A stretch of 64,000 bases of DNA from Rhipicephalus microplus (GCF_043290135.1 NC_134702.1:80691817-80755816), one strand, 5' to 3'. Shown: positions 31,940-43,480, counted from the stretch's first letter. Translations and numbers: made by a program. Notes: generated by a model from the sequence alone, not told the origin.

Positions 31940-34900
31940 TTACCGATGCAACAAACGCTAGATAGAGTCACGCAGTGGATCGACACGGTCCACGCTAACC
32001 ATCCAGAGCTTGCCCAACCTAAGCCAAATCTACTTAACGAAAATGGCTCCTCGTAACCGCACTGCACTTTGCGTATGGCAATGGAACTGCAGGGGGTTTC
32101 GCCGAAAAAATGCAAATCTTCTGCAGTACGTCAAATCACAAACTACCCCCCCCCCCCCATCATTGCGTTACAATAAACAAATGGTGTAGTGCAGCTGCTG
32201 TGTTATAGAACGAATCAAAACCCGGCTGATGCCAAACCAAACACTGCTGTCTTAACTCAGAAGCACCTTACAGTTACCTATTCGAAATTTGCTGATATCG
32301 ACATTGAGCACGACTTTCTCCAAATACTACCTGATAAACTTAACTCGCCATGCTTATACATTCGTAACGTAAATAGTAGACCACAAGAGAAAAGGCACTG
32401 CTTCGATTCCCTATTTGCCCGAGCTACATTCTCGGCAGGCAAACACACCCTCCTCATAGTGGGGGATTTCAACGCCTCCCACCCAGCGTCGTGTTACACC
32501 GCATCTACGCCGAAAGGTAGAGCCCTCTGGTCCCTTATTCAGGCACATCGTTTTACGCTGCACAACGACCCGGAGGAGCCTACTCGTTTGGGGAACAGTG
32601 TGAACAAAGATACAACCCCCGATTTTACCCTCACTCACAATGCCCCCACAATGGTTTGGACTAACACCCAAACTAATCTTGACAGTGATCATTACATTAT
32701 TAGCATTACTTTACAACTAAAACACAGACCCATTGCACCTAAACCACTGATGCTCACAGAAGGGGACAAATTTAGAAAGACCCGCAACAGCACCACTCCC
32801 ACACGTATTGCAGACCTTGCCGAGTGGACTCAACAGCTTTAAAAAGATGTTGAAATTCACTCGAAAACTCTACCCCCTCCCCCCGACACCCCCCGATAAC
32901 TACTCTCGACTCCAAGCTTCTCCATATGTGGAAAGCAAAACAGTCACTTCTGCGACGGTGGAAACACCAGCGCCATAACAGGAAACTCCGCATGAGGATA
33001 GCGACGCTAGACCAACAAATCGAGCAATACACGACTTAATTGGCGGCACAACAATGGTGTTAGCTTTGAGAAGGAATGCATGACCACCTCAGTAATAAAC
33101 GAACGTGGCAACTTCTTAGACATCTGCTAGACCACAGCACTTCTCGCGCACGACACTCTAAAGCTATCCCTAATCTGTTACACAAGCACAGTGACCATTT
33201 ACGACAGCTCTTCGATAACCTCCGCACGTTGCATTTACCTCAATTACGTAAGCATTCTACACCATCTTACACAGGGAAACCTAACGAGTCATTAGATGCG
33301 CCGATAACAAAAGCGGAAGATAGGGATTCCCTCTCAACACTCTGTATCACGTCGTCTTTAAGCCCCGAACGCGTTAACAACAAATTACTTAGAAATCTTG
33401 ACCTTATTTCTATTAAAGCTTTGACTGAGTACTCTAACGACTGTTTTGACACAGGCACCCTTCCACCTTCGTGGAAAGATGCCAGAGTCATATTTATACC
33501 TAAACCGAACAAAGCTATCTTAGTAGAAAATCTGAGGTCCATTTCCTTAACATCATGTCTCGGAAAGACTATGAAGCATGTTGTGCTTGCACGCCTCCAG
33601 AGACACGGGGGGAATAATGGACTACTGCCTCCAGAAATGATTGGTTTTAGGCCGTCACTTTCAGCGCAAGATGCAATGCTTCACCTTCAACACGACATCA
33701 TAACTCCTAACCAGAGCGAGGATACTCAGGCAATCCTTGGTCTGGACATACATGAAGCATTAAATAACGTAGCCCCCTCAGCTATATATGCTGGCCTCAA
33801 CTGCATTTCTTGTGGCGCTAAAATCTACTTTTACATCAAAAGCTTCCTCACAGACCGCACAGCTACATTAACATTAGGACCAGAACATTCCTCACCCTAT
33901 ACACTAGGCAGCTTCGGAACACCTCAGGGGTCAGTGATCTCTCAAATCCTTTTTAACCTGGCTATGCTACCGATACTCAACGCTCTTCAACGTATCCCTG
34001 ACTTGAACCTCTCCATCTATGCCGATGATATCACCTTATGGGTGAAAGAAGGCTCAGATGGACACATTCAAGACACCCTACAAACAGCTGTAGATACAAT
34101 AACAGCACTAACATCTCAGAAGAATCTCTATTGTACCCCGAGTAAATCAGAGTTACTCCTTCTAACAGCTTATCGTCGGAACAAACACGTTCCAATGATC
34201 GAAGTTCACATAAATGGGTGCCTCATTCCTAGAGTATCACGCATTCGTGTGCTACGTTTATTTATCTGAAACAACCGACTTAATACGCCCACACTCGAAG
34301 CTTTACGCAATACCGTTGAAAACACCCTAAGAATGATAGGAAGAATCTCAGGGGAAAATAGAGGGCTCCGAAAGTCAGAGCTACTTCGTTTAATACAAGC
34401 TTTTGTGATAAGTAAAATCACATATACCCCTCCTTACCTTTCCCTTAAATTAGCAGAGGAGGAATCGGTCAACACACTCCTCCGCAGAGTTTACATATAC
34501 GTGCTAGGCATTGCAATCAATACCTCTAACGCACTACTCCACCAGACAGGAGTCATAAATACCCTATGTGAAATCCGTGAAGCCCATTTAACAGCTCAAT
34601 ACGCAAGGCTGCCGACCGCTAGCGCAGGTCGCCGCATTTTATCGTCTACCTGAATTAACTTCGCCTCACTCATCAATGCTAAATACAACATTCCCCAAAA
34701 CATAGGCAAACAATTACTCATACCGCCCATTCCTAAAAACATGCATCCGACATGTCACACTAAGCGTAGAATCCAAAGAGCAAAAGCTCCTCAGAAAAAA
34801 TTGCATGGAGCCAATGACGTGCTCTATGTCGATGCGGCAGAATACCCATCCTCCTCATCCTATGCCCTCTCTGCTGTCGACTATAACGGCAAGGCACTCA

Positions 34901-35452
34901 CAATGGCATTCGTCACTGTTAACTCTTCGAAGGAGGCAGAGGAGGCTGCCATCGCTTTAGGTCTATCCATCCTCAATATCACTATGATTGTAAGTGACTC
35001 CAAAACTGCCATACGCAACTTGCCAGGTCGCAAACTGCCAGGTCGCATCTATTCAACTGCCCTTTTAATTCTTATGAAACATCCTCCCATACAACACATT
35101 GCTTTCATATGGACGCCCGCGCATGAGGGGTTGAGTGACAATGAGGCGGCTCATACCTGTGCTCAAGGAATGACCTGCCGAGCGCAGGCCTCTGATGGCG
35201 CCTTAGACCACGCGGCCTTTTTCAGCGCGGGAGATCGCTTTTTGACCTTCCACGATATAACAAATCACTACCGCCTACAGCGCACTATGTACCCCCCTTA
35301 CATCATGGAGCTTCACGCTACCATGAAATACTATGGCGCCAGTTACAGACCCGTACGTTTCCTACCCCCATCTTTTCGCCAAATTATACACCCTGCGATA
35401 TACCCCTCCCCTTTGTGCATTTTCTGTCAACAAAGAGCTAACCTAGACCACA

Positions 35453-35459
35453 TCATGGG
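35453..35459. repeat. Target-site duplication of the THAP/TIR transposon, left copy
   Basis: 'tcatggg' here is repeated at 42900-42906 on the far side of the element. P-like and hAT-like transposons usually duplicate 8 bp; I count 7 clear bases. Confidence 0.75.
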
Positions 35460-35632
35460 TAGAGTGTACTAGAACTTTTGAGTGGCGCGACCGAAACGCT
35501 TTCCCCTTGCTTTCTCCATCCCCAACTTGTGGCGAAAGTAGCGGCGGCGCTGCCATCGCCCAATCTACCCACTTGGTTTACTCGGCTGGCTCGGCGGCAT
35601 GGCCGGCATCTCGGTTTTAGTCGCGAAATGAC

Positions 35633-35644
35633 GAAGAAGCAGCG
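35633..35644. repeat. LINE-B target-site duplication, left copy
   Basis: 'gaagaagcagcg' is present here and again at 40970-40981. It lies within codons 2-6 of the THAP gene. Confidence 0.9.
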
Positions 35645-35805
35645 AGAGAGAGAGAGATAAAGATGCAAGGAAAGGCAGGGAGATTAACCAGACCCACATC
35701 CGGCTTGCTACCCTGCACTGGGGAGGGGATAAAGGGGAGAAAAGAGGTTGCAGAAAGATGAGAAGGTATACACAATCACGAGCACACTCGGGGAGCACAC
35801 ACAGT

Positions 35806-38800
35806 TTACAGGCGGTCGCTCAGGTTTCTTGACTTAAAGTAAAGTAGCAGTGCTTTAGTTGCTTTCTGCGCAACTGAGGCAGATGCCCAAGGTCCTAGTA
35901 TCTTCTGCACACAAAATGGTCTGGGATCAAGTCGATTCGAAACCGTCCGTAGCTCGCATCGCTGTGTGTCGTAGCAAGCGCAGCTGCACAGGACGTGTTC
36001 GATGGTCTCTTCATCTCCGCAGTAGTCACATGTAGGAGTGTCTGCCATACCAATGCGAAAGGAGTACGCCTTTGTGAATGCAACACCCAACCAAAGGCGG
36101 CATAACAGTGTCGCATCGGAGCGGGAAACTTGTGATGGTAGCTTTAGCTTGAGCGAAGGATCCAGTTCATAAAATTGACACCTTTGGAAGCTGGTAGACG
36201 ACCAGAACGTGCGTGTGAGATCTCGAGCCAGCAGATAAAGTTGTCTTGCTGCATCATTCCTTGATAGAGGAATCGGGTCTACACGGGTTTCTTCATGGGC
36301 TGAGCGGGCTGCATCATCGGCTAATTGATTTCCGGTAATACCGATATGTCCAGGCAGCCATTGATATATAATATCATGCCCTCGTGCTAGAGCTTCATGA
36401 TGGCAATGTCTTATTTCTTGTACCAGTTGGTCATGGCTCCTCCTAAGCATGGCAGACTGCAAACACTGAAGCGCTGCCTTCGAATCACAGAATATGACCC
36501 ATTTTCCTGGACGTTCTTGAACGAGATATTGTAAAGCAGCCCTTATAGCAGCAAGCTCTGATGCTGTAGATGTAGTTATATGCGACAACTTAAACTTGAT
36601 TGTCATTTCTGCAGCCGGAATTACAGTGGCACCTGATGAGCTGCTGGATGAGACGGACCCATCAGTGTATATCTGCGTTCGGTCTAAGTACAACTCATGT
36701 AATAATGGCAGTGTTGCTTGCTTGAATGCTACTCTGGAGTGACTGCTTTTCTTTTTGATTCCCGGAATTTCTAGACGTACTTGTGGCTGGTCGAGGCACC
36801 ACAAAGGGCATGCCGTTCTCGCAGCTGGCGTATATCCTGATGGGATGCTGTTTAGGTGCTTGGCTATGACGTCTGAAAACGTAGCACGTGGCCTTCCGGA
36901 AGGTAGAAGGGCCAAGTGGTGGTCGGGGACACGGCTAGCATGTCGAATGTGCGCTCTGGGGCAATCCACAACTATATATGTCCTGACCGGATGGTCTTTG
37001 GCAAGCATGATTGTGGCATAAGTAGAAGCGCATCGGGGCAGTCCTAGGCAGATACGCAGTGCCTGACCCTGCAAACTCTCCAATGAATGAGTATTGGATT
37101 TGCAAGTGTTAGTCAGTACCGGCAAGCTGTAGCGCAATACACCCAGAAATAGGGCCCTGTACAGCTGTAGCATGGAGGCCACAGAAGTTCCCCATGCTTT
37201 ACCGCACAAGAATTTCATGATATGCACAATAGATAGCAGTCTCTTCTTCAAGTACACACAATGTGGGCTCGACGAAAGACTTCTGTCGATTATTATGCCC
37301 AGGAAACGATGCGTCCGTGCATATTTGACACTCTGCCCATTGATGTAAACAGGGTATGGTGTCATTGGTTTGCGTGTAAACGCCATCAACGCGCACTTCA
37401 CAGTTGATATATTTAGGCCTTGTTTCTGAAGGTAGGCTGTTGTGAGGGTTGCTGCCCGCTGTATTCGTGCACGCACCTGAGGGCGAGAAACTGAAGCACT
37501 CCAGAGGCAAATATCATCGGCGTATATGGATAGGCACACCGACTTTGGCAGAACCTTCACCAGACCAATGAGGGCCACATTAAACAATGTGGGGCTTAAA
37601 ACACCTCTTTGAGGTACTCCGCAGTAGGTGTAATGTTGGGCAGTCGTACCCTCATATGTTTGTACAAAGAAACCCCTGCCAGTTATATAATCTTTTATCC
37701 ATTGAAACATTCATTCACCAATGCCCATTGCTGCGAGAGAAGTGAGGATGGCATCGTGAGCTACATTATCATATGCACCCTTCACGTCAAGAAAGAGTGC
37801 CACTGATATGCGCTTGCGACTTTTTTCTTGTTGAACAAATGTCGATAAAACAAGGACACAGTCAATGAAGGAGCGGCCCCGACGAAAGCCTGCCATGCAA
37901 GAAGGGTATTTGGTGTATCGTTCCAAGTACCACTCGAGACGAAATAGAACCATTCTTTCCATAACTTTTCCAAGGCAGGTTGCGAGGGCAATAGGGTGAT
38001 ACGCTGTCAAGTCCAACGGTGATTTTCCCGATTTCAAAAGTGGTATTATTCGACTTATTTTCCATTCTCGGGGAACACTGCCGCTGAGCCAGGAGTTGTT
38101 GAAGCATGTTAAAAGTTCTTTTCTAGCTTTTTGTCCAAGGTGTCCCAACGCACTATAAGTAGTACCATCAGGACCTGGTGACGACATGCGCTTAGAAGCG
38201 ACAAACGCACCTTCCAGTTCTTCCATGGTGAACGGAGTGTTTAATTCTGGTAATCGCGTCTCAGGAACACGGCGTCGATGCTCTTGTTCATAATATTCCC
38301 GGCAACTCTCGTGCAAAATTCTTCAGCCACCTCGAGTTCTGTTTTTCCATGATGGAGTGCCAAAGGTTTAAAAGGGTGCCATTGTTGTGGAGAGGAGCGA
38401 AGACCACGAACTGTTCTCCAGATATATGACAGCGGTTTATGAGGGTCTAGAGATTCACAGAATGCTCTCCAGCATTCGCTCTCCAGTTTGTAAATGCGTC
38501 GTTGAATCTTTTTCTGGAGCCGCCTTGCTTCCCTCAGATCGTAAATTGATCTTGTGCGTCTGTATCGTCGTTCAGCACGCCTTCGTATAGCTCGTAATTT
38601 TTCCAGTTCGATGTCAAACTGTGTTACTTTAAACGAAAATGGTAATTTACATTTGGACGCTTGCATAGCTTCCACTATGGTATTTTCCAGGCTGCAGGCG
38701 AGGCCTTCTTGGCAAGCGTTCTCAACACGCGATGCAAACATCGACCAGTCAGTGCCAATTGCAACACCGGAAGAGAAATTTTTATGAAACCATCGATCGT

Positions 38801-39469
38801 CACGTAGGTGGGTATGTGATCACTCCCATGAGCCTCAATATCGCAAAACCACTTAACTTTGTTAGAGAAGCACCGTGACACCAATGTCAGGTCAAGGCAA
38901 CTGCCATACGTGAGACCCCGCAGATATATGGGGGTACCATCGTTCATGATGGAAAGGTCGCAATCGGAAGCGAATGTAACATTGTTCCGGCCCCTGGCAT
39001 TCATCCTAGTGCTCCCCCAAAGCATGTGATGGGCGTTGAAGTCACCGGTAATGATCCAAGGCCCATCGGTTCTCATTAGAATGTCTTTTAATCTGTCGCA
39101 GTCAAATCGCGATGACGGAGATATATATCCACCAATAAGCGTGAACGAAACTGCAGTCTTCGTCACACGAAGACACACGTACTGATTGTCGTCATTTGAA
39201 CTTATTGGGTGCGAAAGATAAGTCAAGTCTGTGCGAATGTAAACAATTACTTTGCTTCGTTCTTCGCAAGCGGCTGAACAAAAAGCTTCATAACCGGACA
39301 ATCTATAAGGCGTTGATACGTTTGGTTCACATATGACAAGTATAGGGAATTGATTGGCCCGAACAAATTGGCGAAAGTCCGAGATACGGGACTTCATGCC
39401 TCTGGCATTCCACTGAAAAATCGACGCACTTTTAACTTCAGTGCGGAAGATGAGATTCTGTTGAGCCAT
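35806..39469 (-). pseudogene. LINE-B ORF2: endonuclease, RT, RNase H, zinc-finger tail
   Basis: From the ATG at 39469: endonuclease with 'IFQWNARGMKSR', 'WIITGDFNAHHMLWG' and 'HGSDHIPTYV'. A frameshift near 38780 leads to a linker (38241-38741), and another near 38318 leads to RT. RT shows 'SSPGPDGTTY', 'YHPIALATCLGKVMERM', 'AGFRRGRSFIDCV', 'LDVKGAYDNV', 'GVPQRGVLSPTLFN' and catalytic 'YADDICLW'. A single TGA at 37711-37713 interrupts RT without changing frame. RNase H has 'IYTDGS', 'STASELAAIRAAL', 'VIFCDSKAAL' and 'WLPGHIGITGNQLADDAA', so the catalytic Asp/Glu/Asp/His set looks intact. The C-terminal 'CDYCGDEETIEHVLCSC' is the usual Cys/His tail. The protein makes first-strand nicks and reverse-transcribes element RNA at the target. 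Confidence 0.94.
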
Positions 39470-39474
39470 TGTGG

Positions 39475-40869
39475 TTATATGAAGTTAGCAAGAACTGGAT
39501 TCAGTGCATCCAGTATTTGCAGTGCACTCTTAGAAGACGGAGATTGTATGCTGCTCAGTAGCGTGCGAATCGTGGCAATTAATGATTGCACGATTGCAGC
39601 CACTTGCCTGTCTTGGTTGGAAAGATCTCGAACCGGCACGATTGCAGTCACTTGCCTGTCTTGGTTGGAAAGGTCTCGAACCGGGAGCGCGGACTGGCCG
39701 TCATGAAGCTCCTTCGGTTCGCTTGATGCTGCTTCCCTTTGAAGTGCAGGCCACTCTGTCGCAGTTAGGGTATGCTCACTGGCTTTGTCCTTTACAGCCT
39801 TTCCCACGGCATGTGGTCTGGGAGGCAAAGGAGGTGGTACTGATGAGGGATCACGCAAACGTGTCGAGGAGGTAGCGGGCGTCCTCGAAGACCGACGTCG
39901 ACGTGAACGACGTCTTCTGACTTTAGCTGCAGCTTTTCGATGAGATGAGTGATCGCGCACCATCTCCTTCAAGATGGCAATTTCCTTCTAAATCCGCGGG
40001 CAGTCCTTTGATGTGGCTTCATGAGATACATTGCAATTAGAGCATATCTTGACAGTTGCGACGCACTTATCCGCTTCATGGTGCTCGGCGAAGCGGTGGC
40101 ATACCACCGAATTCTCGCAGACGCTGCTCACATGTCCAAGTTTCATGCATTTACGTCACTGGAGAGGCTTCGGAATGAAAGGCCGCACAGCATGTCTGAA
40201 GTACCCCACCTTCACATGAGAGGGGAGTGATGTGCTCTTAAACGCAATCTTCACACAGCGAGACTTGCCTAGCCGGGTGACATCAACAATTGGAGTATCA
40301 GTTGTTGACTTGACAAGAAGTTGTAAGTCCTTATTGGAAATAGCGACATCAATGTCGTAGATCACGCCGGTTACTACATCACATCCCAAGGGAACATGAG
40401 AGCGCACCTGGTTGCCGTCCAAGTCAGTTACACTGCGCAGAACGCCCAATGCACTTGCGTGCAAAACTTCCACAGCCAGTATATTCTTTCTGGCGTTCAC
40501 TCTTATGTCCGTGATCTCATTTGGCACGAGCGTTTCCAGAGAACTCGACACAGACTGTCTGTTAAGGCGTTTCATGCTGACGGTAGGAAGTGCAGGCAGA
40601 AACAGGATGGTATAAGTGGTCGATTTTGGCACTTCACTTACAGTTTGAATAGTTGAGGATGAGGATGTCCTCATGTTCCTTCTCTTCGCCTTGCGGCTCA
40701 GCACAGGTTGGAAACCGTCATCTGAGAAGTCCTCACTGCTGAGATAGTAAGCATGAGTATCTTCACTGTCGCTGTCGCTCGCTTGTCCCATCCGCTTCGT
40801 GGAGGCGGTCGCCGCTGACGCCGCTGGTGCCGGCAAGCACCCGGGGTGGTCTACTTCCATCCCCTCCAA
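39475..40869 (-). pseudogene. LINE-B ORF1: Gag-like RNA-binding protein with CCHC knuckles
   Basis: The ATG at 40869 opens an acidic N-terminal region with Asp/Ser runs, followed by an RNA-binding core ('VPNEITDIRVNARKNILAVEV') ending near 40160. A TGA lies where the first knuckle Cys is expected, then 'RKCMKLGHVSSVCE' and 'CATVKICSNCNVSHEATSKDC'-type residues read through; a TAG is near 39992. The C-terminal part (39475-39972) is Arg/Ser-rich and contains a 48-bp tandem duplication (39589-39684), giving 'VRDLSNQDRQV' twice. Two in-frame stops are the only lesions I see. ORF2 starts five bases downstream. Confidence 0.88.
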
Positions 40870-40969
40870 GGGAGCAGCGGAAACTGATCAACAGACCTAA
40901 ATTACAACTGAAATACGCCGAAGTTAGCAGAAGTAGCTCCTATTCAAAACACACTTCTTCGTCTTCGAA

Positions 40970-40981
40970 GAAGAAGCAGCG
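40970..40981. repeat. LINE-B target-site duplication, right copy
   Basis: 'gaagaagcagcg', identical to 35633-35644. The THAP reading frame continues from here. Confidence 0.9.
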
Positions 40982-42864
40982 TCTAAACCATTGTTACGCG
41001 CCAGGTTGCACAACTGGATATCCACGTGTGCAACAAAGTCGAAAGTTATCGCTTTTTAAGGCCCCGAAAGACGAAGAACGACGACTTCTTTGGGAGCGGA
41101 ACCTCCATCGGCTTGACAAGCCACTTGACGCCGATTGTGCTGTGCGCGAGTTACATTTCGAACCGCATTTCATTGTGAGAGACTACGTACATGTTATCAA
41201 TGGTGTTCAAGTCTGAATTCCTAGGGAACGCCGACACTTGCCCCTGATGCAGTCCCGACGATCTTGCCCAACCTGCTTGCATATTTGACGCTCAAAACTC
41301 CGGCTCCGCGGACCCAAACAAAGCGGCGGCATCAGTGTGTGCCGGCTGAGAATGACAACAGAAAACGGCGACGCATTAGCACTCCTGCACAGCTCCTTGT
41401 GGATACCAACGGTGCAACTTCTTCAGATGGCGACGAAGCTGACGAGACAAGCTCAAGTCCCTCGTCTGACGCAGTTGTCACTCTCGGTGACTTTCGTGGT
41501 CTTGTCGTACCATCAAAGTCATGGGCGCTGCACCAGTTTCCTGGATTTGATGGCGTGTCGTTCGTAGCGTGCTCACTGAATCCTAGCACTCGTGAACTTT
41601 GCATTCAACGAGCCGTATGCTTCACCTGTTTGAACAAGTCGCGGGATGAGAAACGAAGAAGCGCACAGCATCACCTAAAATTGAGTAGGCTATAAAATGC
41701 TACAGTGGCGTAAAAAGGATGTCATTTTCGGTGCATATTTTCTTACACACTTAATTTTCGGACGGTGCACCAAGAAGAAAAACAATTTTTCCTTGAAGAG
41801 GCTTGTAAGCGAGAGAACGTGCAAATAATGACGCGAAATCTCAAAATAAATCTTTGATCTTGAATCTTTTTGTATTAAACCTGTGATGGTAAATTTAGCA
41901 GCATTAGGGATCTCGGTGCATAATTAATCAATCTAAGCCAATTCATTGTTACACTTCAGTGTGCCTTCAAACGATGTTTCGACCATAACATATTTTTTTT
42001 AATGCATTTTGGAAAGACAACCTAAACTCTGTCGTTTTGTTTGCTTTGTTTCATGTTATTTTTTGTATCCTGACTCTATATTTTACGTTTTTTACAATTT
42101 ACCTAAGTCAAAATGCATTGTTTTTTAAATATGTAAACCTTGCATATTTATATTATCAATTAAGATTATCATTAGATACAACTTTGCTTTGCAGTATTGT
42201 TGCGTTTTTTAAACTCTCAAAATCTTCGACTACTATGTTTCACCTAAGACATTCTTCTGCAGTATTACGTATTTGCATTTCTGTGGGTCCTACAACAATG
42301 AATCTTTTCCCATATTTCAAAACCAAAAAGAGGTTTGGAAAAACTCTGCTGTTCTTCAAATAATATTAATAAAGCCTACTTTTTTCTCGTGTGTGCACGC
42401 AGCCACAAGCAACGAGCCTTTTATTTGCGTCCAGCTTTGGTGTTTTACGTGGAAACGACCAAGAGTTGTTCGTTTTGTGTGCAGCATATTCCTTTTCCTT
42501 TTTTTTTGGGGGGGGGGGGGGCGCTTCTGGTGTGTACCGGCCAGCTGGTTTCTCGTATATAATATGTACACTTTAAAAATTAAAAAAAAAACGCGCTCGT
42601 TATATTGTACAATGTACTATGCTGCTTCGGGCTGCAGTGCGGTCAGCAGCAACTTCAATAACAATAATGTCAAATAACGTTTATTTGCGCGGAAAAGGGG
42701 AGGTATGTGAATAAGAAAAAAAAGAGGGAGATCATCTTCACACTTGGCGCGACAGAGAGGTACCAACACGTACGCGGAACGCCTGCCAGCCATCCGCCCG
42801 GGTAGATTGGTCGACGCCAGCGCCATCGCTTCATCCCACGCCGAAACGGCCGCTCCCAGGCAGC

Positions 42865-42899
42865 CGCTCGCGCCACTCAAAAGCTTCTAGTACACTCTA
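42865..42899 (-). repeat. Right terminal inverted repeat of the THAP transposon
   Basis: The plus strand reads 'cgccactcaaaagcttctag' then 'tacactcta'. Its reverse complement matches 35460-35493. Confidence 0.88.
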
Positions 42900-43114
42900 T
42901 CATGGGGGGGAGTACTCGAAAACCACCACTGATTCTCTACACATTAATACTAAGGAGCAGTGGGAGGCTGCTATGTGCAGCTCGGCGCCCAAGGTCCAGG
43001 ACCAGATCTTGGATTGGGCCAAGGGGGTAGCGCAAACCTACGCTGGGTAGGCTCCTCTGACACTCCACCACCGCACCTATCCCTCTTGGGATAAATAATG
43101 TTGTTCTCCTCCTC

Positions 43115-43480
43115 CTCTGGGACGCGCCGTCGTCGTCGGACAAGAAGCGCGTGCACAGACCACAGGATATAAAAGGAGCGTCGTGTGTGCACCAAGGGCT
43201 CTCTCTCTGGCCATCACTGGCCCTCTCATGCGCCTTGTAAAGGCGCGTCTGCTAGCCTAGTTTGCAAAGTGCTGTAAATATAAAATGTTGCGGCTTCGCG
43301 CATCGTCAGGGCCATTTGTTATACGTTTCACTCCCATAATCCAAAAAGCCCTTGTACTATATCTGGATATACGTCAGTGTTTGGTGAAGTGTCTAATAGT
43401 GTGACCGTATTTGGTGCAATGAATTGTCGTTTTAAAGTGTAAATGAAATTTCGCCTTAATGTTTCTTGGCGGTGACGACA
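43115..43480 (+). repeat. LINE-A target duplication, promoter-like stretch and repeat R copy 2
   Basis: 'ctctgggacgcg' (43115-43126) matches 30872-30883. A TATA-box-like 'tataaaag' is at 43168-43175 with a CT-rich stretch about 30 bp downstream. From 43285 ('ttgcggcttcgcgcatcgtc') to 43455 the sequence matches repeat R copy 1 (30035-30235), followed by the shared 18-mer at 43457-43474. A decayed solo LTR would fit the TATA box and position, but I could not find matching ends. Confidence 0.5.

Larger units (their letters stand above)
35645..40969 (-). mobile_element. LINE-B: I/Jockey-group non-LTR retrotransposon, essentially full length
   Basis: The 3' end is at the left (35645; a GA-rich 'agagagagagataaag' on the plus strand). 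The 3' untranslated part (35645-35805) includes 'ttaaccagacccacatccgg'. ORF2 is 35806-39469, ORF1 39475-40869, and a 5' untranslated stretch of about 100 bp reaches 40969. It is flanked by a perfect 12-bp target-site duplication. Because it interrupts the THAP transposon, which interrupts LINE-A, it is the youngest of the three. Its few lesions fit that order. Confidence 0.93.
35628..41695 (+). pseudogene. THAP-domain protein gene, split by LINE-B
   Basis: The ATG at 35628 is followed by five codons and then LINE-B; coding resumes at the duplicated target, 40970-40981. The THAP domain has the first zinc pair 'CYAPGC' (from 41000), 'LFKAPKDEERRLLWERNL', and a tail 'VRELHFEPHF', where the third Cys of the usual VCSxHF block is Arg. 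A TGA at about 41213-41215 and a frameshift near 41230 follow; the AVPT block comes next in the other frame. The second part (41264-41695) carries 'DFRGLVVPSKSWALHQFP' and a basic end. THAP domains bind the ends of P-type transposons or act as host zinc-finger modules. Here the gene lies inside TIRs, so it is most likely the element's own transposase N-terminus. It is inactive for at least four reasons: insertion, zinc-ligand loss, stop and frameshift. Confidence 0.8.
35460..42899 (+). mobile_element. DNA transposon with TIRs and a THAP gene, carrying LINE-B inside
   Basis: The ends are inverted repeats: left 35460-35493 starts 'tagagtgtactagaactttt'; right 42865-42899, read in reverse complement, starts 'tagagtgtactagaagcttt'. 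About 35 bp align with one gap and one mismatch. Subtracting LINE-B and one duplicated target leaves about 2.1 kb, with a THAP-domain gene on the plus strand. A THAP domain plus short TIRs points to the P-element superfamily or a related group; the TIR start 'TAGAG' also fits the hAT pattern, so I leave the superfamily open. The segment 41700-42864 has no further coding signal and contains AATAAA near 41846 and a 12-13-G run near 42508. Confidence 0.82.
32043..43050 (+). pseudogene. LINE-A ORF2: endonuclease, RT, RNase H, C-terminal tail; interrupted
   Basis: ATG at 32043 opens 'MAPRNRTALCVWQWNCRGFR'. A 13-C run (32146-32158) sits at the first frame break, followed by endonuclease residues ('LLIVGDFNASHPAS' near 32460, 'SDHYIISITL' near 32695). 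RT is 33076-34269, with 'LRSISLTSCLGKTMKH', 'IGFRPSLSAQD', 'LGLDIHEALNNV' (Leu where most elements have Phe), 'GTPQGSVISQILFN' and 'YADDITLW'. RNase H is in 34741-35459 with 'LYVDAAEYP', 'VSDSKTAI' and 'WTPAHEGLSDNEAAH'. The coding sequence is cut at 35459; the last ~45 codons ('EQWEAAMCSS', 'ILDWAKGVAQTYAG') are at 42907-43050. Only the coding parts outside 35460-42899 belong to this gene. Confidence 0.9.
30884..43114 (+). mobile_element. LINE-A: I/Jockey-group non-LTR retrotransposon, split by a DNA transposon
   Basis: LINE-A occupies 30884-35459 and 42900-43114. The 5' region carries a 13-bp tandem repeat ('cctaccggctagg', 31098-31130) just before ORF1. ORF1 is 31133-31939 and ORF2 starts at 32043. 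The ORF2 C-terminus breaks off at 'cacatcatggg' (35459) and resumes after 42906, ending with a TAG at 43048-43050 and a 3' tail 'aataatgttgttctcctcct'. The 7.4-kb interruption is the THAP/TIR transposon. Confidence 0.88.
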
